Below, in pieces: positions 22,786-34,445 of a stretch of 64,000 nucleotides of DNA. How positions within the stretch are numbered: position 1 is the first letter of the stretch; the number at the start of each line of letters is the position of its first letter. Below the pieces are notes generated by a model. It was given only the letters and a program-made list of their open reading frames with translations. It was not told the origin of the DNA and ran no database searches. Source of the DNA: Gonocerus acuteangulatus (Eukaryota; Arthropoda; Insecta; Hemiptera; Coreidae); assembly GCA_946811695.1 (NCBI GenBank), contig OX328132.1, forward strand, positions 129,986,208 through 130,050,207. The letters are read 5' to 3'. Both the position numbers and the translations under genes were made by a program.

Positions 22786-22894
22786 AAAAGTCCGACTCGC
22801 AGGAATTGCTTCATCTTAGCGCGTTTTCCTTTTTTTCCAGGTATAATTTTTTAAGCTTAGAATAGAAACAGCTTTGACATTTAATGAAAAATGT
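22786..22894 (+). mobile_element. Family B 5'-end fragment interrupted by a hAT-like MITE
   Basis: Begins GTCCGACTCGCAGGAATTGC and TTAGCGCG, as other family B 5' ends do. It stops at the AAAAATGT target duplication (22887-22894) of the hAT-like element. The sequence from 26690 probably continues it for a short way, before another family B 5' end at 26706. Confidence 0.55.
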
Positions 22895-23236
22895 GGTGCT
22901 TAGGTACTAGTTGAACCGAGAAGTGGGTCTCGTTGAGGGATCTGGATCATGAGAATATGGCGGACCGTGGCAATATTATTATGGACCATTTTATTTTTAG
23001 TTTTATTTATTAATGCATAACAGGAAAATCCTCATTCCATGAGGAAGGACTTATATAAAATGGATTAGTCTAATATTATTAAGATTAAATATTTTTAAGC
23101 CATGCTTTATCTAATGAGAATTTACAAATATAATACACTAAATACATTTTCTTATGTTAAATATTATAATAGCAAAAATAATAATAAAGAATTACAAATT
23201 TACAAAAAAGTGTGCATTTATTATGTTTTGTATTGC

Positions 23237-26200
23237 TTAATCTAGATTATTCAAAAAGAGCTCTCTAGTTTTTAGTGCGCGAGACAAAAAGTTGTGTATG
23301 TTCTTGTATGTAGATTGGTTTTTGGAGTTGAACAGTTGAAAGAAATCTTGCTCCATAGAATTTGGACTAATCGTCAAAAATGTATTTCTAAATTTTTCAT
23401 ATAACGCACAGTATAAAAAAATATGCAGGATATTTTCTTCCAATTTACAATGTTTGCACTTTAACTTTGGGTTTATATTGTAAGAATGATTTGTAAATGT
23501 GAATCTCATCTAGTATTTTACGGAAGTTCTAATTTGGGCAATTACTTTTATTATTGGGAATGGCAAATTTATATTCTGGTAATTTTGTGGAAACTCTGTT
23601 AAAACTGTTATGTGTGTGTATAAAGGGCTGAATGGAGAGTTTATATTGTCTTGAAGGTTTTTGTTTATTAAATTAGGTTTGTAAGCGCCAATTATGCGGT
23701 TGTTATTTATGTGAAATTCTAGCGGATTTTGATTATCCGCGGATTTTTATTTATGTTCTCCTCATTAATGCTATAAAAAATATTCTTAACTTGGGTGACC
23801 CAATTGTATTTCACCTTATTTGATGGAGACTGGTCCAGTATGACTAGCCTGTTGTAGCAAATCCTAGCGAGGCGAGAATTGTTCATCAGTAGTATTTTGC
23901 TGAGCCAGTTTATCGATGCTTTCAGGATTTGCACACTAATATAGTCACTCCCGGTCTCCAGCCTTACCATGTGATTGGGAGTTGAGCGAACCAAGCCTAG
24001 AAGCCTTTTGAAGAAAGATACTTCTGCCTGCTCTAAGTAGCTCAAATATCGGAGACTCCAAATCGGTGCTCCATCGACCAGAGTCGATCTCCCTATAGCG
24101 CGGAAAATGTTTCCAATAGCTAGCCAATTGTGACATTTAGAATTTACGAGTGTCCTGAAAACTGAGGCAAGCGCTATTTTAAACTAAGAAATGGCATAGT
24201 TTGTGGCGTCCAGGAAGAGAGCAGAGGATGAGAATTGAACACCCAGATAAACAAAACGATCGACTCGTTCCAAATCATAACCATCGTATTTGAATTTCGG
24301 AGGGTTCTTAGGCATTCTACCTTTCTGGAAATACATGATTTTGGATTTCTCTACATTAACTGTGAGTCCATTTTGAGAACAGTATTCCTGTAGGATAAGC
24401 TATCTTTTCCTTAAATCTGCAGCATTGTCCGAGAAAATCACCAGGTCTTCTGCATATAACAGCATCAATACATCATTGAGACCGTCTATATTTACACCCA
24501 CTCCTCCGTTGCTTCTGAAGAAATCTTCGATGTCCGATAGGTACATAGAGAATAAAAAAGGACTTAAAATTTCACCCTGAAAAAGGCCTTCTGTTATTTT
24601 AACTTTTCTTGACAAACCTTCGCTGCTTTTTACTTGCACTACCGCACTTTCATAAAGCAGTCGGATTAGCTTTGTACTTAAACCCAAATTGTATAACTTG
24701 AACCATATTTTATTATGCGGGACTGAGTCAAAGGCGCGTTTATCTATAAATGCAGTATACATGGAGCGCCTTTTCAAGCGAAGGTGGATATGGATCACAG
24801 AAAACAAGGTGGATATGGATCACAGAAGACAAGGTGGATATGGATCACAGAAGACAAGGTGGATATGGATCACAGAAGACAAGGTGGATATGGATCACAG
24901 AAGACAAGGTGGATATGGATCACAGAAGACAAGGTGGATATGGATCACAGAAGACAAGGTGGATATGGATCACAGAAAACAAGGTGGATATGGATAACAT
25001 AAGACAAGGTGGATATGGATCACAGAAGACAAGGTGGATATGGATCACAGAAGACAAGGTGGATATGGATCACAGAAGACAAGGTGGATATGGATCACAG
25101 AAGACAAGGTGGATATGGATCACAGAAGACAAGGTGGATATGGATCACAGAAGACAAGGTGGATATGGATCACAGAAGACAAGGTGGATATGGATCACAG
25201 AAGACAAGGTGGATATGGATCACAGAAGACAAGGTGGATATGGATCACAGAAAACAAGGTGGATATGGATAACATAAGACAAGGTGGATATGGATAACAT
25301 AAGACAAGGTGGATATGGATCACAGAAGACAAAATGAATATATTCTCCATGCAACTTAGCCCTTTTCGGAAACCTGCTTGAATTTCAGGAATGGCACAAA
25401 CCTCCTCATCCCACAATAGGATGCGATTTAGCAATATTTGAGTAAATATTTTAAGTATGCAATTAGCTAAGGAAATACCCCGGTAATTGTTAGGATTATT
25501 CTTATCCCTCTTTTTATATAACATGAATACATGCAGCTCTGACCATGCTTTAGGAAAGGTTTCACAAGCTAAGATTTGATTAAATAAAATTTCTATGTTT
25601 TCCAACCAGTTGTGTGTTAGATTCCTATAGAAGACATAGTTTAATCCATCTGGGCCTGGAGACGAATTCTTATTGAATGAATTTAAACTGTTAACTATTT
25701 CTTCCCTAGTGATAGGACTATCTGAGTAAGGGTGTCCTACTCCCATGAGCATAAAGTGGCATACAGGCTTCGAGGTGTAGATGGAGTTGAAGAAGTTCTC
25801 CCACTCTGACAGCGATATTGACATCTCTTCAGTCGGTCTGTAACTAATCCTTCGAATGGCCGACCAGAACTCTTTGCTGTTTTTAGTGTTCTCCAAACAC
25901 TTTGAAATATCATCAAAATATCTAATTTTCTTATCTTTGAGGAGAACCTGATAATGTTTTTTTAACCGAATATATTTCATGAGTTCACCGTTTTCAAACA
26001 TCTGATCTTTGCAGATTTTTAATTGATTTTTAACTGCCTTCTTAACTTCACGGCATTCTTTGTCAAACCATCTCTGTTTCCTTGCGCATTTTTGAACGTA
26101 CATTCGATTCTTTCTTTGGACCATCTCACAAGCCTCCGCTGCTTCTACGATTGCAGTATTCAGGTTTTCATTGAGAAAGTCTACAGAGCATTGGACGGGG

Positions 26201-26265
26201 TCTACTAAAATTCTGGAAGAGTTCTCTGTGACCTGTTTGAACATTTCCATTTTTCGGGAATCCAC
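23237..26265 (-). pseudogene. LINE ORF2 reverse transcriptase, split by a minisatellite
   Basis: From 26265 the frame gives a basic thumb-side region, NSFNKNSSPGPDGLNYVFYRN, KKRDKNNPNNYRGISLANC and AGFRKGLSCMENIF. It then enters a 25-bp minisatellite and resumes at 24807 with AFIDKRAFDSV, LFQGEILSPFLF and YAEDLVIFS (residues 118-126 of that frame). The second catalytic Asp of the usual ADD pair is at the right place, but the first is Glu, and one residue seems lost in the AFID..RAFD motif. Further frames at 24045-23719 and 23509-23237 form the C-terminal part, ending with a CKHC...H...C putative zinc-binding segment. Stops and frameshifts are several. The clade is unclear. Confidence 0.8.
24781..25332. 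repeat. 25-bp minisatellite within a reverse transcriptase, about 22 copies
   Basis: The unit contains AAGGTGGATATGGATCACAG. The antisense of one unit encodes VIHIHL, which reads as part of the reverse transcriptase, so the array arose from one resident copy. Two blocks carry a shared variant (ATAACATAAGAC), showing block duplication. Long forward frames here are by-products. Confidence 0.97.
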
Positions 26266-26307
26266 CGTACTAATTATGGACCATTTATTATTATTATCAA
26301 CGAGTTG

Positions 26308-26490
26308 GATTAACTAGAGTTTCGATATAACCTTGAGTGAGCGTAGGGAGCGGAAACGCATAGCAATTTTGCCATTAACATAAGTGCTACGGGTTTCCTA
26401 GGTTATATAACATTAACACTTATGTTAATTGCATAATTTCTATGCGTTTCCGCTCGCTCAGGGTTATATTGAAACTCTAGTTAATCTAAA
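26308..26490. mobile_element. Palindromic MITE
   Basis: The arms begin GGATTAACTAGAGTTTCGAT and match inverted at 26460-26490. Internal words GCGGAAACGCATAG and ATTAACATAAGTG also pair. It is non-coding and sits in the right part of the hAT-like element. Confidence 0.7.
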
Positions 26491-26879
26491 ACACTTCTCT
26501 AGTTAACTTCTAAAAAACACAAATGTAACAGTAAGTGAACACAAAACGATGAACGGTAGAAAGAACAGCCAATGGAATTGTCTATAGGAATGAACCAATA
26601 TGAACGCTTCATTTGAGTTTTCATTTCATGATCCGGATCCCTGAACAAGACCCACTTCTCGAGATCGGTCCAACTAGTATGTAAGTACCAAAAATGTAAA
26701 ATGAAATCTCAACAGTAAAAGTTCGACTCGCAGGAACTGCATCATCTTAGCGCGGTTCCGTTCTTAATCCTAATGTCATTTGGAAAGGTTGAAATTATAA
26801 CCTTAATAATTATAAGGTTATAATTTTCGTTAAACCTTTCATGAAATAATTTATGACCTCAAATAGGTCCGCTCAGACC

Positions 26880-28121
26880 CTCACCTCTACCTGACAGGAA
26901 AAGGGTCAGGTAGCACCCTTCATCCACTCCTAGAGATACCAATCTTACAGTTCAATCAAGCGTTCGATCGGGTTTGGCACCCGGGATTACTTTGCAAAGT
27001 AAAGCTAATTCTTCCCCACACCTATTTTCTTGTCCTGAAATCCTACCTGTCAAATAGATCCTTCCAAGTAAAACAAGGCACAACTCTTTCCCCGACCTGC
27101 TCCATAAATGCTGGTGTCCCTCAAGGGAGTATTATTGGTCCCCTCCTTTTCCTTCTTTACACTGCGGATATTCCCACCCACCCCCAAACCCTACTAACCA
27201 CATATGCTGATGACACAGCCATCCTGTCAACTTGCCCTGACCCTTCAGTAGCATCCCAATACCTGCAGGAACATCTTTCCGCGATACAACGTTGGAGTGA
27301 AAGGTGGAGAATACAGATCAACACAGAAAAATGTAAACAGGTGACATTCACTCTTAACCGGAGATCATGTTCTCCGGTCTACATTAAAGGCACTCCACTA
27401 CCAGAATCAAACGAGGTTCGATATCTAGGATTATACCTTGACAGCTGACTGACATGGAACCCTCACACGAGACTGAAAAGACAAGAACTGAACAAAAGAT
27501 ACGGACTACTTAAACGACTCCTTGGACCTTCATCTAAATTATCGATACAGAACAAACTAACGATATACAAAACAATCATTCGACCAATATGGACATACGG
27601 ACTTGAACTCTGGGGATCCGCAAAACCATCCAACATCAACAGAATACAGGCATTCCAGTCCAAAGTTCTCCGAAAAATTGTTAACGCCCCTTTTTATGTA
27701 TCCAACAAAACCCTCGACAATGACCTTAACATCCCATTTGTCCTTGACCTTGCTAAAACCCGTTTCCAAATGTTCCACTCAAAACTGTCCCACCATCCCA
27801 ATCCCGAAGGTCTATCCTTATCGTCCCAATCCCACCCAGACAATCCTCCCAGGCGGCTTAAGAGACAGTGGCCCCGAGACATATTACTCACCTGACCTTG
27901 TCATAATAATTTTAATATTTAATTAGACTGTCCCGGAAGTGCCAACAATGGTTGGCTTCTTCCAAATTTTTTTTAATTATTATTATTTTTTATTTTACCG
28001 TTTTGTTCAATTTATACATAGCATATATCTGTATCAACTAACTTGATTATTGTACTTACATGACTTGTACAGATTTCAAAAAAACAAATTAAATAATAAA
28101 AAAAAAACAAAAAAAAAAAAC
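26880..28121 (+). mobile_element. 5'-truncated jockey-type LINE
   Basis: Same family as 12466-15840 but on the plus strand and better preserved in its 3' half. It begins within the reverse transcriptase (26948) and ends in an A-rich tail (about 28098-28121). The exact left boundary is uncertain. GTTCAAT occurs near both ends but is too short to rely on. Confidence 0.65.
26948..27894 (+). pseudogene. Jockey-type reverse transcriptase, C-terminal half
   Basis: A nearly continuous frame starts at FNQAFDRVWHPGLL and holds AGVPQGSIIGPLLF (about 27109-27150), YADD at 27202-27213 and NEVRYLGLYLDS. One TGA stop follows at about 27446. Then come LTWNPHTRLKRQELN and a tail to PRDILLT with a stop at 27893. 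Catalytic YADD is intact, but the fingers and first Asp region are absent. It is a dead 5'-truncated copy. Confidence 0.85.
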
Positions 28122-28860
28122 TGTTCAATGATTTGAAAAATATCAAAATGTTTACATTTTCTTGTACTCTTCTACTACAGTACTAATTCTACAAATAATT
28201 CCAATTAAAAAAAACTATTAAAAAGTGAGCTAAACAACTACAAAACCCCGTTTAAAAGAACAAAACAAACACATTTGAAGTTTTAAGCACTTATTTCTCC
28301 GATTGACATCGCCTAATCGAAAATTGCACTAGAATCTTTTTTCTAGAGCATTTAGTACGCTTTTGAATGGTTACCTTCCGCTTACCAAGATTCCCAACCG
28401 TTTTCGAGATATTAAGGAAAATATACGAAGTTCCCAAAACTTTTCATGTCTAAAAATAAAATATGTTATTCTAATCCTTCCTTAACTCCGAACAGAACCA
28501 AAATTAAAACAACTTTGTTTACATGAATTTCAAACAAACAGAAAATATTTTAAATGAATCCCATGATTCTAAGTACCCAAACCAAAAACTTGATTCAACA
28601 AATATTTTTCCACTTTTCTCACAAACGGTTAAAGCTATCGCCTTAAAAAGGGTTTCATTCGTTTTTATAGGCGAAAAAACCTATAAAACGAGTAATTGCA
28701 AGCATAACGATTTTTTTCGCGCGAATGTCGCTCCAAAAACCATGTCACGTTAGACGGATTCTGCTGGTTAACGAACCTGACCTTTCAAATTAGACGAAAG
28801 ATTTTTGTACCAAATTTCATCAAAATCGGACCATTATTGAGGCCAGGAAAGAGCGAACAG

Positions 28861-28861
<1 letters not shown>

Positions 28862-28904
<43 letters not shown>
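28862..28904. repeat. (TA)n microsatellite
   Basis: TA tract of the family B 3' module; the R2-like element begins at its right edge. Confidence 0.95.
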
Positions 28905-28908
<4 letters not shown>

Positions 28909-31440
28909 CTTGGTCAGGAGGGGCGCGGATATATATGATGAACTTACGGAGTGGCTTCAGGCTCACTGTCCTAATTGGGGGAAGGATATCTCGGTGAGCG
29001 AGGATGGACGGTCTGGTGAAATACGACCTTTTCCTCTCCCATATAATGCCAAACAACGTCGTCAGATGGAATACAAGCGGCTTCAAAGACTATGGAAGAT
29101 CAACAAATCAAGAGCAGTCACTGAAATTTTGGAGGGAGGACCATCAAGGAGAAGTCATTCATGGGAAAAAATGGAGCGGTACTGGCGACCAATATTTGAG
29201 CACCCCTCAAGTCCACTCATCGAAGATAATGCTGCAAGGAAGATTCCAGTGATCAAAACCTTATGGACGCCAATTCAGATAGAGGAGATCGTTAGTAATA
29301 AACTCGACAGAGCTTCTGCGCCAGGCCCTGATGGTCTGACGGTTGCTCAGTGGGAGCTTATCCCCCCTAACGCACGAGCAGTCACAACTGCAACAGTCAC
29401 AAATACAACTTGTATTTGGCGGGGGAGAGGGTCATTCCTAATATAGCCGGAGCGAGGACAGTCTTTGTTCCCAAGAACGAACCCCCCATGTTGCCAAGCG
29501 ACTAAAGCCCTATCACAGTTGCTTCCGTTGCTTTGAGGCAACTACATAATATACTAGCATCACGCTTGAAAGAACTGGATCTTCATGAGAGTGGCTTTTA
29601 TAGCTGCTGATGGAACAGCGGAAAACACAGTGATTCTGGATTCAGTGATCAGAGAGGCCAGAACTAAACGTAAGGAGCTGCACCTGGCATACCTGGACAT
29701 AGCCAAGGCCTTTGACAGCATTTTGTCATTTTGCTCTTCGAGCTGCCATGGTCCAGAAAGGACTCCCACCAGGATTCGTTGATTATTTAATGCGAGTTTA
29801 CGTTTTCGGATATACCCGCATTACTGATGGAAGGAGATGGACGGACCCAATTGTAAGCGGGAGGGGAATCCGGCAGGGTGATCCATTGTCTCCGTGCCTG
29901 TTCAACCTCGCGATGGATTGGGTTCTTCAGGCAGTCCCAACCGAGGTAGGCTTTTACTTAGAAGGAACCAAAATTCGTTATCTGACCTTTGCAGATGACC
30001 TCTTCTTGGTTACCTCTTCGGTTGCTGGCATGCGATTTGCTCTCTCTCGAGTGGAGGCTACAATTTCCAAGTTAGGGTTGGAGCTTAGCCCGAGTAAGTG
30101 CAGGACCCTCTCTCTTATGCCGGCTTCCATGACGCACAAGATTAAGGTGTTCGAGGATGCTATGTTCTATATCGGCGGAGCTCCTGTTGGGCAGATGAGG
30201 TACCTTGATTCGGTAATATATCTAGGTGTGGTGTACAAAAATCATGGAGCAGTGGGGCCTGAGGTGGGTCTAGATGTTGCACACCAAAGAATTGGACCGG
30301 CACCTCTTAAGCCACAACAGAAGTTAATAGCTCTTAGAAGCCACCTTCTTCCGCGGTATCTGCATGATATGGTGCTAGGAGGTTCCTCTCGTTAGACGCT
30401 TAGCAATTTTGACATAAAGGTCAGAGCTGCTGTTAGGAGATGGTTGAAACTCCCCAGAGATGTGCCTCTGGGATATTTCCATGCGTCCTGTGGAAGTGGG
30501 GGATTAGGCGTATTCTGTATGAGCGTACTCGTTCCAGCTCTGACACTGGGACGACTTCTTACGCCTGAGCTCTGGATTGGCTCAGGCGAGGGCTGCTTTT
30601 TCTTCAGTAACTGTCAACAGAAGGATAGGAGATGCAAGGGATACTCTCACCAGGCAGGGATTGAGCGAAGATGCATGGTACCCTCAGAGCAGAAAGGATT
30701 GGTGGGCTAAGAAGCTCTATTCCTCTATGATGGAGCTGGGATCAGGGAGACCAATGCAAGTAAAGCTGGGATTTCGTACAGTTGGTCCGAACTCGCATCA
30801 ATGCCCTACCTACAACTGTTAGATGCACAAGAGGGAGGCGTGAGGGCCGGGTACTTCGTTGAAGGGCTGGTAGCTTAGACAATGAAACCGGTACTCACGC
30901 TGTCCAAACGTCCTATGTTTCATATTGGAGTACTGGGGGATACCCTTGCCCAGAAGGGTTACGAAGTCCACATTGAGACACCTTTGAGAGCTGGAGGTCG
31001 CCGATGGAAACCCGACATTATTGCGGCTAAGGATGGTAGAGTCACATTAGTGGACGCTCAAATAGTTAATGCAACTCCTGATCTAGGCTCGGCTCATCGT
31101 GAGAAATGCAGGAAGTATGGTCATCATGAAGTTCGCTTGGCAGTAGGCCGTATGTTTGGTGTGCCGCTTACTCATGTGAATTTTACATCCACACAGTTAG
31201 CTAGAGAGGGGTCTGGTGCGTAGCCTCTGCGAGGAGTCTTAAAGATCTTGGCGTCTCCACAACTTGCCTTAGGAAAATCACCGCACGTGTTCTGAAAGGA
31301 TCTAGTGTCATCTTCGGCAGAGGGCTCTGTTAGCAGCGCATGGCCGCTGATATTGAGACATTATTGTTTAATTAAGGCGGTGACTCTACTACGTTAGTTC
31401 ATTACCTGTAATACAAGATGCTCGCTAAAATAATAAATTT
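28904..31440 (+). mobile_element. R2-clade non-LTR element outside rDNA, 5'-truncated
   Basis: The region has the order of an R2-type ORF: reverse transcriptase, a Cys/His segment, then a restriction-like endonuclease, and a 3' UTR to about 31440. The N-terminal zinc fingers and Myb region are absent. Neither side has 28S rRNA sequence: the left is a TA tract and the right is AT-rich DNA leading to family B. Confidence 0.75.
28910..31340 (+). pseudogene. R2-type ORF: reverse transcriptase and restriction-like endonuclease
   Basis: Frame 28910-29446 has KRLQRLWKINKSRAVTEIL, MERYWRPIFEHPSSP, the TPIQIEEI segment and ASAPGPDGLTVAQW. Later frames give ARTVFVPKNE, LDIAKAFDS and, in 29712-30395, GRGIRQGDPLSPCLFN, TFADDLFLV (FADD at 29988-29999), ELSPSKCR and APLKPQQKLIALRSHLLPR. 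Frame 30444-30710 has KLPRDVPLGYFHAS..GGLGV. Around 30795-30870 is INALPTTVR and a degraded Cys/His knuckle. Frame 30882-31223 has RWKPDIIAAKDGRVTLVDAQIV (KPD at residues 43-45, Asp 58) and AHREKCRKYG, the PD...D core of the restriction-like endonuclease. The frame then shifts to RGVWCVASARSLKDLG and ends near 31332. At least four frameshifts make it inactive. Confidence 0.85.
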
Positions 31441-31631
31441 AACAAATTAGACTGATAATTGAGTATTAGTTAATTAGCCTGTAGTTATTTTATCTTGAGT
31501 ATATAGTTTGTGTAATTGATTACTCTTTTTTAAACATGACTATATTGAATTTTTATTGTATACAACTTTGTATAGGTTATTGTACTGTAAATATTTATCT
31601 ATTTATTTAATTTTTGTATATATTCTTCTTT
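31441..31631. other. AT-rich spacer
   Basis: Between the R2-like 3' UTR and the 3' end of family B copy 3. No feature seen. Confidence 0.4.
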
Positions 31632-31765
31632 TAGCGCGGTTCTCCCTCCCCCATAGGGAGGAACCCCGCTTATAAGGTTGATACAATGAAACAATCCGGA
31701 AGTGCCGACTAGAAAATTTTGCGTTTCAGAACCCCTAGAGACCGAAAATGATGGTGGTTCAAATT

Positions 31766-31820
<55 letters not shown>

Positions 31821-33765
31821 CTGTTCGCTCTGTAGGTCGAAGACGAAAGGTCCGATTTTGATGAAATTTGGTACAAAAATCTTTCGTCTAATTTTAAAGG
31901 TCAAGTTCGTTAACCAGCAGAATCCGTCCACTGGAAGATGGCGTTTGGGGCGAAATTCGCGCAAAAAAAATCGTAACGCTTAAGTTTTTGAGTTCATAAG
32001 CTTGTAAGTACTCGTTTTATAGGCTTCTTGGGCTAGCAAAACGAATGAAACCATTTTCAAGGCGATAGCTTAACCGTTTTCGAGAAAATTGGAAAAATAG
32101 TTTTTGAATACCGTTTTTGTTTTGGGTACTTAGAATCATGGGATTCAGTTGAAACATTTTCTGCATGTTCTACTTTCATTAAAACTAATATGTTGAAATT
32201 TTGGTTACGTTTGGAGTAAAGGAAGGGTTAGAATAAAATATTTTATTAACAGACATGAAAAGTTTTGAGAACTTCGTATACATTCATTAATATCTCGAAA
32301 ACGGTTTGGAAATCGTGGATATATCTGGAAAATTGAAATGTAACAGTTCGAAAGCTTGCTAAATTTTCTACAAAAAATGTTTTGAAGGAATTTTTGATGG
32401 GATGTTCATATTAGGAGATATAAGTGCTCAAAACTTAGTTAGTTATTTTCGTTTATATAAACGGATCTATTTGTGTGCTTCCCGCAGTCTTTTTTTCACT
32501 GCTCGTTATTTTTGTAATTGCTTATGTCAAATGTATTTGTCAATAAAACAGGATACGTATAAGTAGAAACAATATTTTGTTTTTACGGAATCCTGGGATT
32601 CTCAGATGCCGTATGAATATCTATTGGGCCCCCTTCGTATATTTTCCTTAATATCTCGAAAACGGTTAAGGATCTAGGTAAGTGGAAGGTTACCATTAGA
32701 AAGCTTACTAAATGCTCCACAAAAAAGATTGTGAAGAATTTTTTATGAAGCGATGTCAATCGGAGAAATAAGTGCATAAAACTTTCGTTTATTTGAACGG
32801 TTCTTTTTGTCTGTTTTTATTTCTTGTTATTTTATTCGTGCTTCTAGTAGGAGTAAAACAAGATAAGAAAATGGAAAAGATATATTTAATTTTTTACGAA
32901 AGATCAAAACAAACTAATAATTGTATCTACTCCTCTTTTTTTTGTCTCAGTTTACCTTCGTTTTCAATTTTTTTTGTTTTTCTCGGTTTGCCTTAGTTTT
33001 TAATTGCTTGCTGTTATTTTGATTGCATTTGTTTCAATAAAACATGATAAGTAATTGAAAAGCGTGTTTGTATTTTGAATTGACTTTGAGAGACTTGCTT
33101 TAGATTGAGGAATTTCCGCTTCTAACCTGTGGGTGTTAGCAATTTTCATAAAATAAAACAAAAAAAATTTAGTTCTATTTTAAGTTATGGATGACACCGG
33201 ATACGTCTTAAGATGACGCAGTTCCTGCTGAAAGAGAATGTGAAAGAGACCCTTAACACTCTGTGTAGGGTCAGACAGCTACCAGGCAGGTAGGCTTTTA
33301 TTGCACTTCATAAATCAAGAGTTGACAGACATTTTACCTGTAGTAAGTCATGCAGCCAAATGCTATAGTAGAAATATAATTATATTTTGTGGTTGTATGT
33401 GGCATAGCGCATTAAAATATAACACTACGTTCTAATTTTCTTGTACAATATTATTTTGTTTAATTGCATTTAACAGTAAAATGAGTAGGTAAGTGTTTTT
33501 CATTGCATTTAACACTAAAATGGATATGTTAGTAAAGCAAGTTAAGTCAATTAGAAACATATTCGTAGTAGAGTCTTCGTAGAGAGAAACTTGGGACGGC
33601 GGAAAGAGTAATTTCCGCTTAGAATAGTTTCTTGTGCCTTGCCGACAATCTTGCTTTTCTTTGGAATATGTGTTTACATTAAGAATGATCTAAACAAAGT
33701 AATTACTGTTTGTGTGTGAATGGAACCGCGCTAAGATGATGCAGTTCCTGCGAGTCGCACTTTTT
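31632..33765 (-). mobile_element. Helentron-like family B, copy 3, both ends present
   Basis: The 5' end is at 33765 (GCGACTCGCAGGAACTGC, TTAGCGCGGTTCC on the minus strand). The 3' end is at about 31632, where the plus strand reads TTTTAGCGCGGTTCTCCCTC, the inverse of the hairpin and CTAAAA terminus. About 2.1 kb. From 5' to 3' it has two related modules with CGAAAACGGTT and GCGATGTCAATCGGAG-like words (about 32284-32480 and 32648-32820), the GGTTAACGAACTTGACC block, (TA)n and the 3' hairpin block. No protein is encoded. Confidence 0.7.
31771..31817. repeat. (TA)n microsatellite
   Basis: TA tract of the family B 3' module in copy 3. Confidence 0.95.
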
Positions 33766-34225
33766 CTCTTATATGTATTTACTTATTTTTCTTTATCTTT
33801 CAAGTGCAGTACTGAGCCAAACAATCTTTTAACTAAGGATTTGTGGTTAAATTGAAACTCCAGTGGTTATTTTAGTTTTTCTTTGTTTTTTGTGTTTATT
33901 TTTATCACATCTGAATCATGCATGTGTTCTACTCATATATGTTTTTACTTAGGTTTATAGAGACAACTGCTCTATGTGATCGTAGCATAAGTAATTTTTA
34001 TTGTCCGTAGGTTACTATTTACTTATATCGTATTCACTGATTAGATTGTTAAGGATTAGCTAGTTAATATAGTTTTAATACTTAGGAGATACTAATATAA
34101 GCAAGGCTTGCCAGCAAGCCAAGCAAATAGAAATAGACGCTCATTTTGTATTTTTGTATCATCGGCCATTCTGTAAAACAATGTTTTTTTTTTTGTGTAT
34201 TCATTATGTTGTAGTTTTTATCTTC
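33766..34225. other. Unassigned AT-rich sequence
   Basis: No gene or element recognised. Confidence 0.4.
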
Positions 34226-34226
34226 A

Positions 34227-34233
34227 GATAAAG

Positions 34234-34287
<54 letters not shown>
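34227..34287. repeat. (TA)n microsatellite
   Basis: Pure TA tract; a YIYI-rich frame across it is not a gene. Confidence 0.97.
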
Positions 34288-34289
<2 letters not shown>

Positions 34290-34445
34290 CCTCACTCTAG
34301 GAACAGTGTTACAAATATATTTCTCATTTTCTTACCTTGTTTTACTAGAAGACTCATTTTACTGTTATATGCAATTTAAAAAAAAAAATAACCAACTAAA
34401 AACTAAATCCAACAGACAAAAAAAGTTTAAAAGAACGAAACTGTC

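Larger units (their letters stand above)
22992..26272 (-). mobile_element. LINE with 14-bp TSD inside the hAT-like MITE
   Basis: ATTATGGACCATTT is present at 22978-22991 and 26273-26286. The element lies on the minus strand, starts at about 26272 within ORF2 (5'-truncated, no endonuclease), and ends near 22992 with an AATAAA-rich tail. Confidence 0.85.
22895..26689. mobile_element. hAT-like MITE (8-bp TSD) carrying a LINE
   Basis: AAAAATGT flanks it exactly at 22887-22894 and 26690-26697. The terminal inverted repeats are GGTGCTTAGGTACTAG and, from the other end, GGTACTTACATACTAG. Homology of the two ends continues inward through GAAGTGGGTCT and GGATCATGA for about 70 bp. An 8-bp duplication with short inverted ends is the hAT pattern. 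Without the LINE (22992-26272) and the palindromic insert, the element is only about 0.3-0.5 kb and codes for nothing. Confidence 0.8.
26706..28903 (+). mobile_element. Helentron-like family B, copy 2 (5' part)
   Basis: Starts TCGACTCGCAGGAACTGC with TTAGCGCGGTTCCGTTC inside. Family B text from about 28200 runs through CTCCGATTGACATCGCC, GGTTAACGAACCTGACC and GAGCGAACAGACAAATATA into a TA tract, where it breaks off at an R2-like element. The 3' hairpin end is not found here. A jockey-type fragment interrupts it. Confidence 0.65.

Noticed and set aside
24689..25297. Forward frames of 72-175 codons
   Set aside because: They are translations of the 25-bp minisatellite, antisense to a LINE reverse transcriptase.
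28904..31440. R2 insertion in a 28S rRNA gene
   Set aside because: No rRNA sequence is present on either side.
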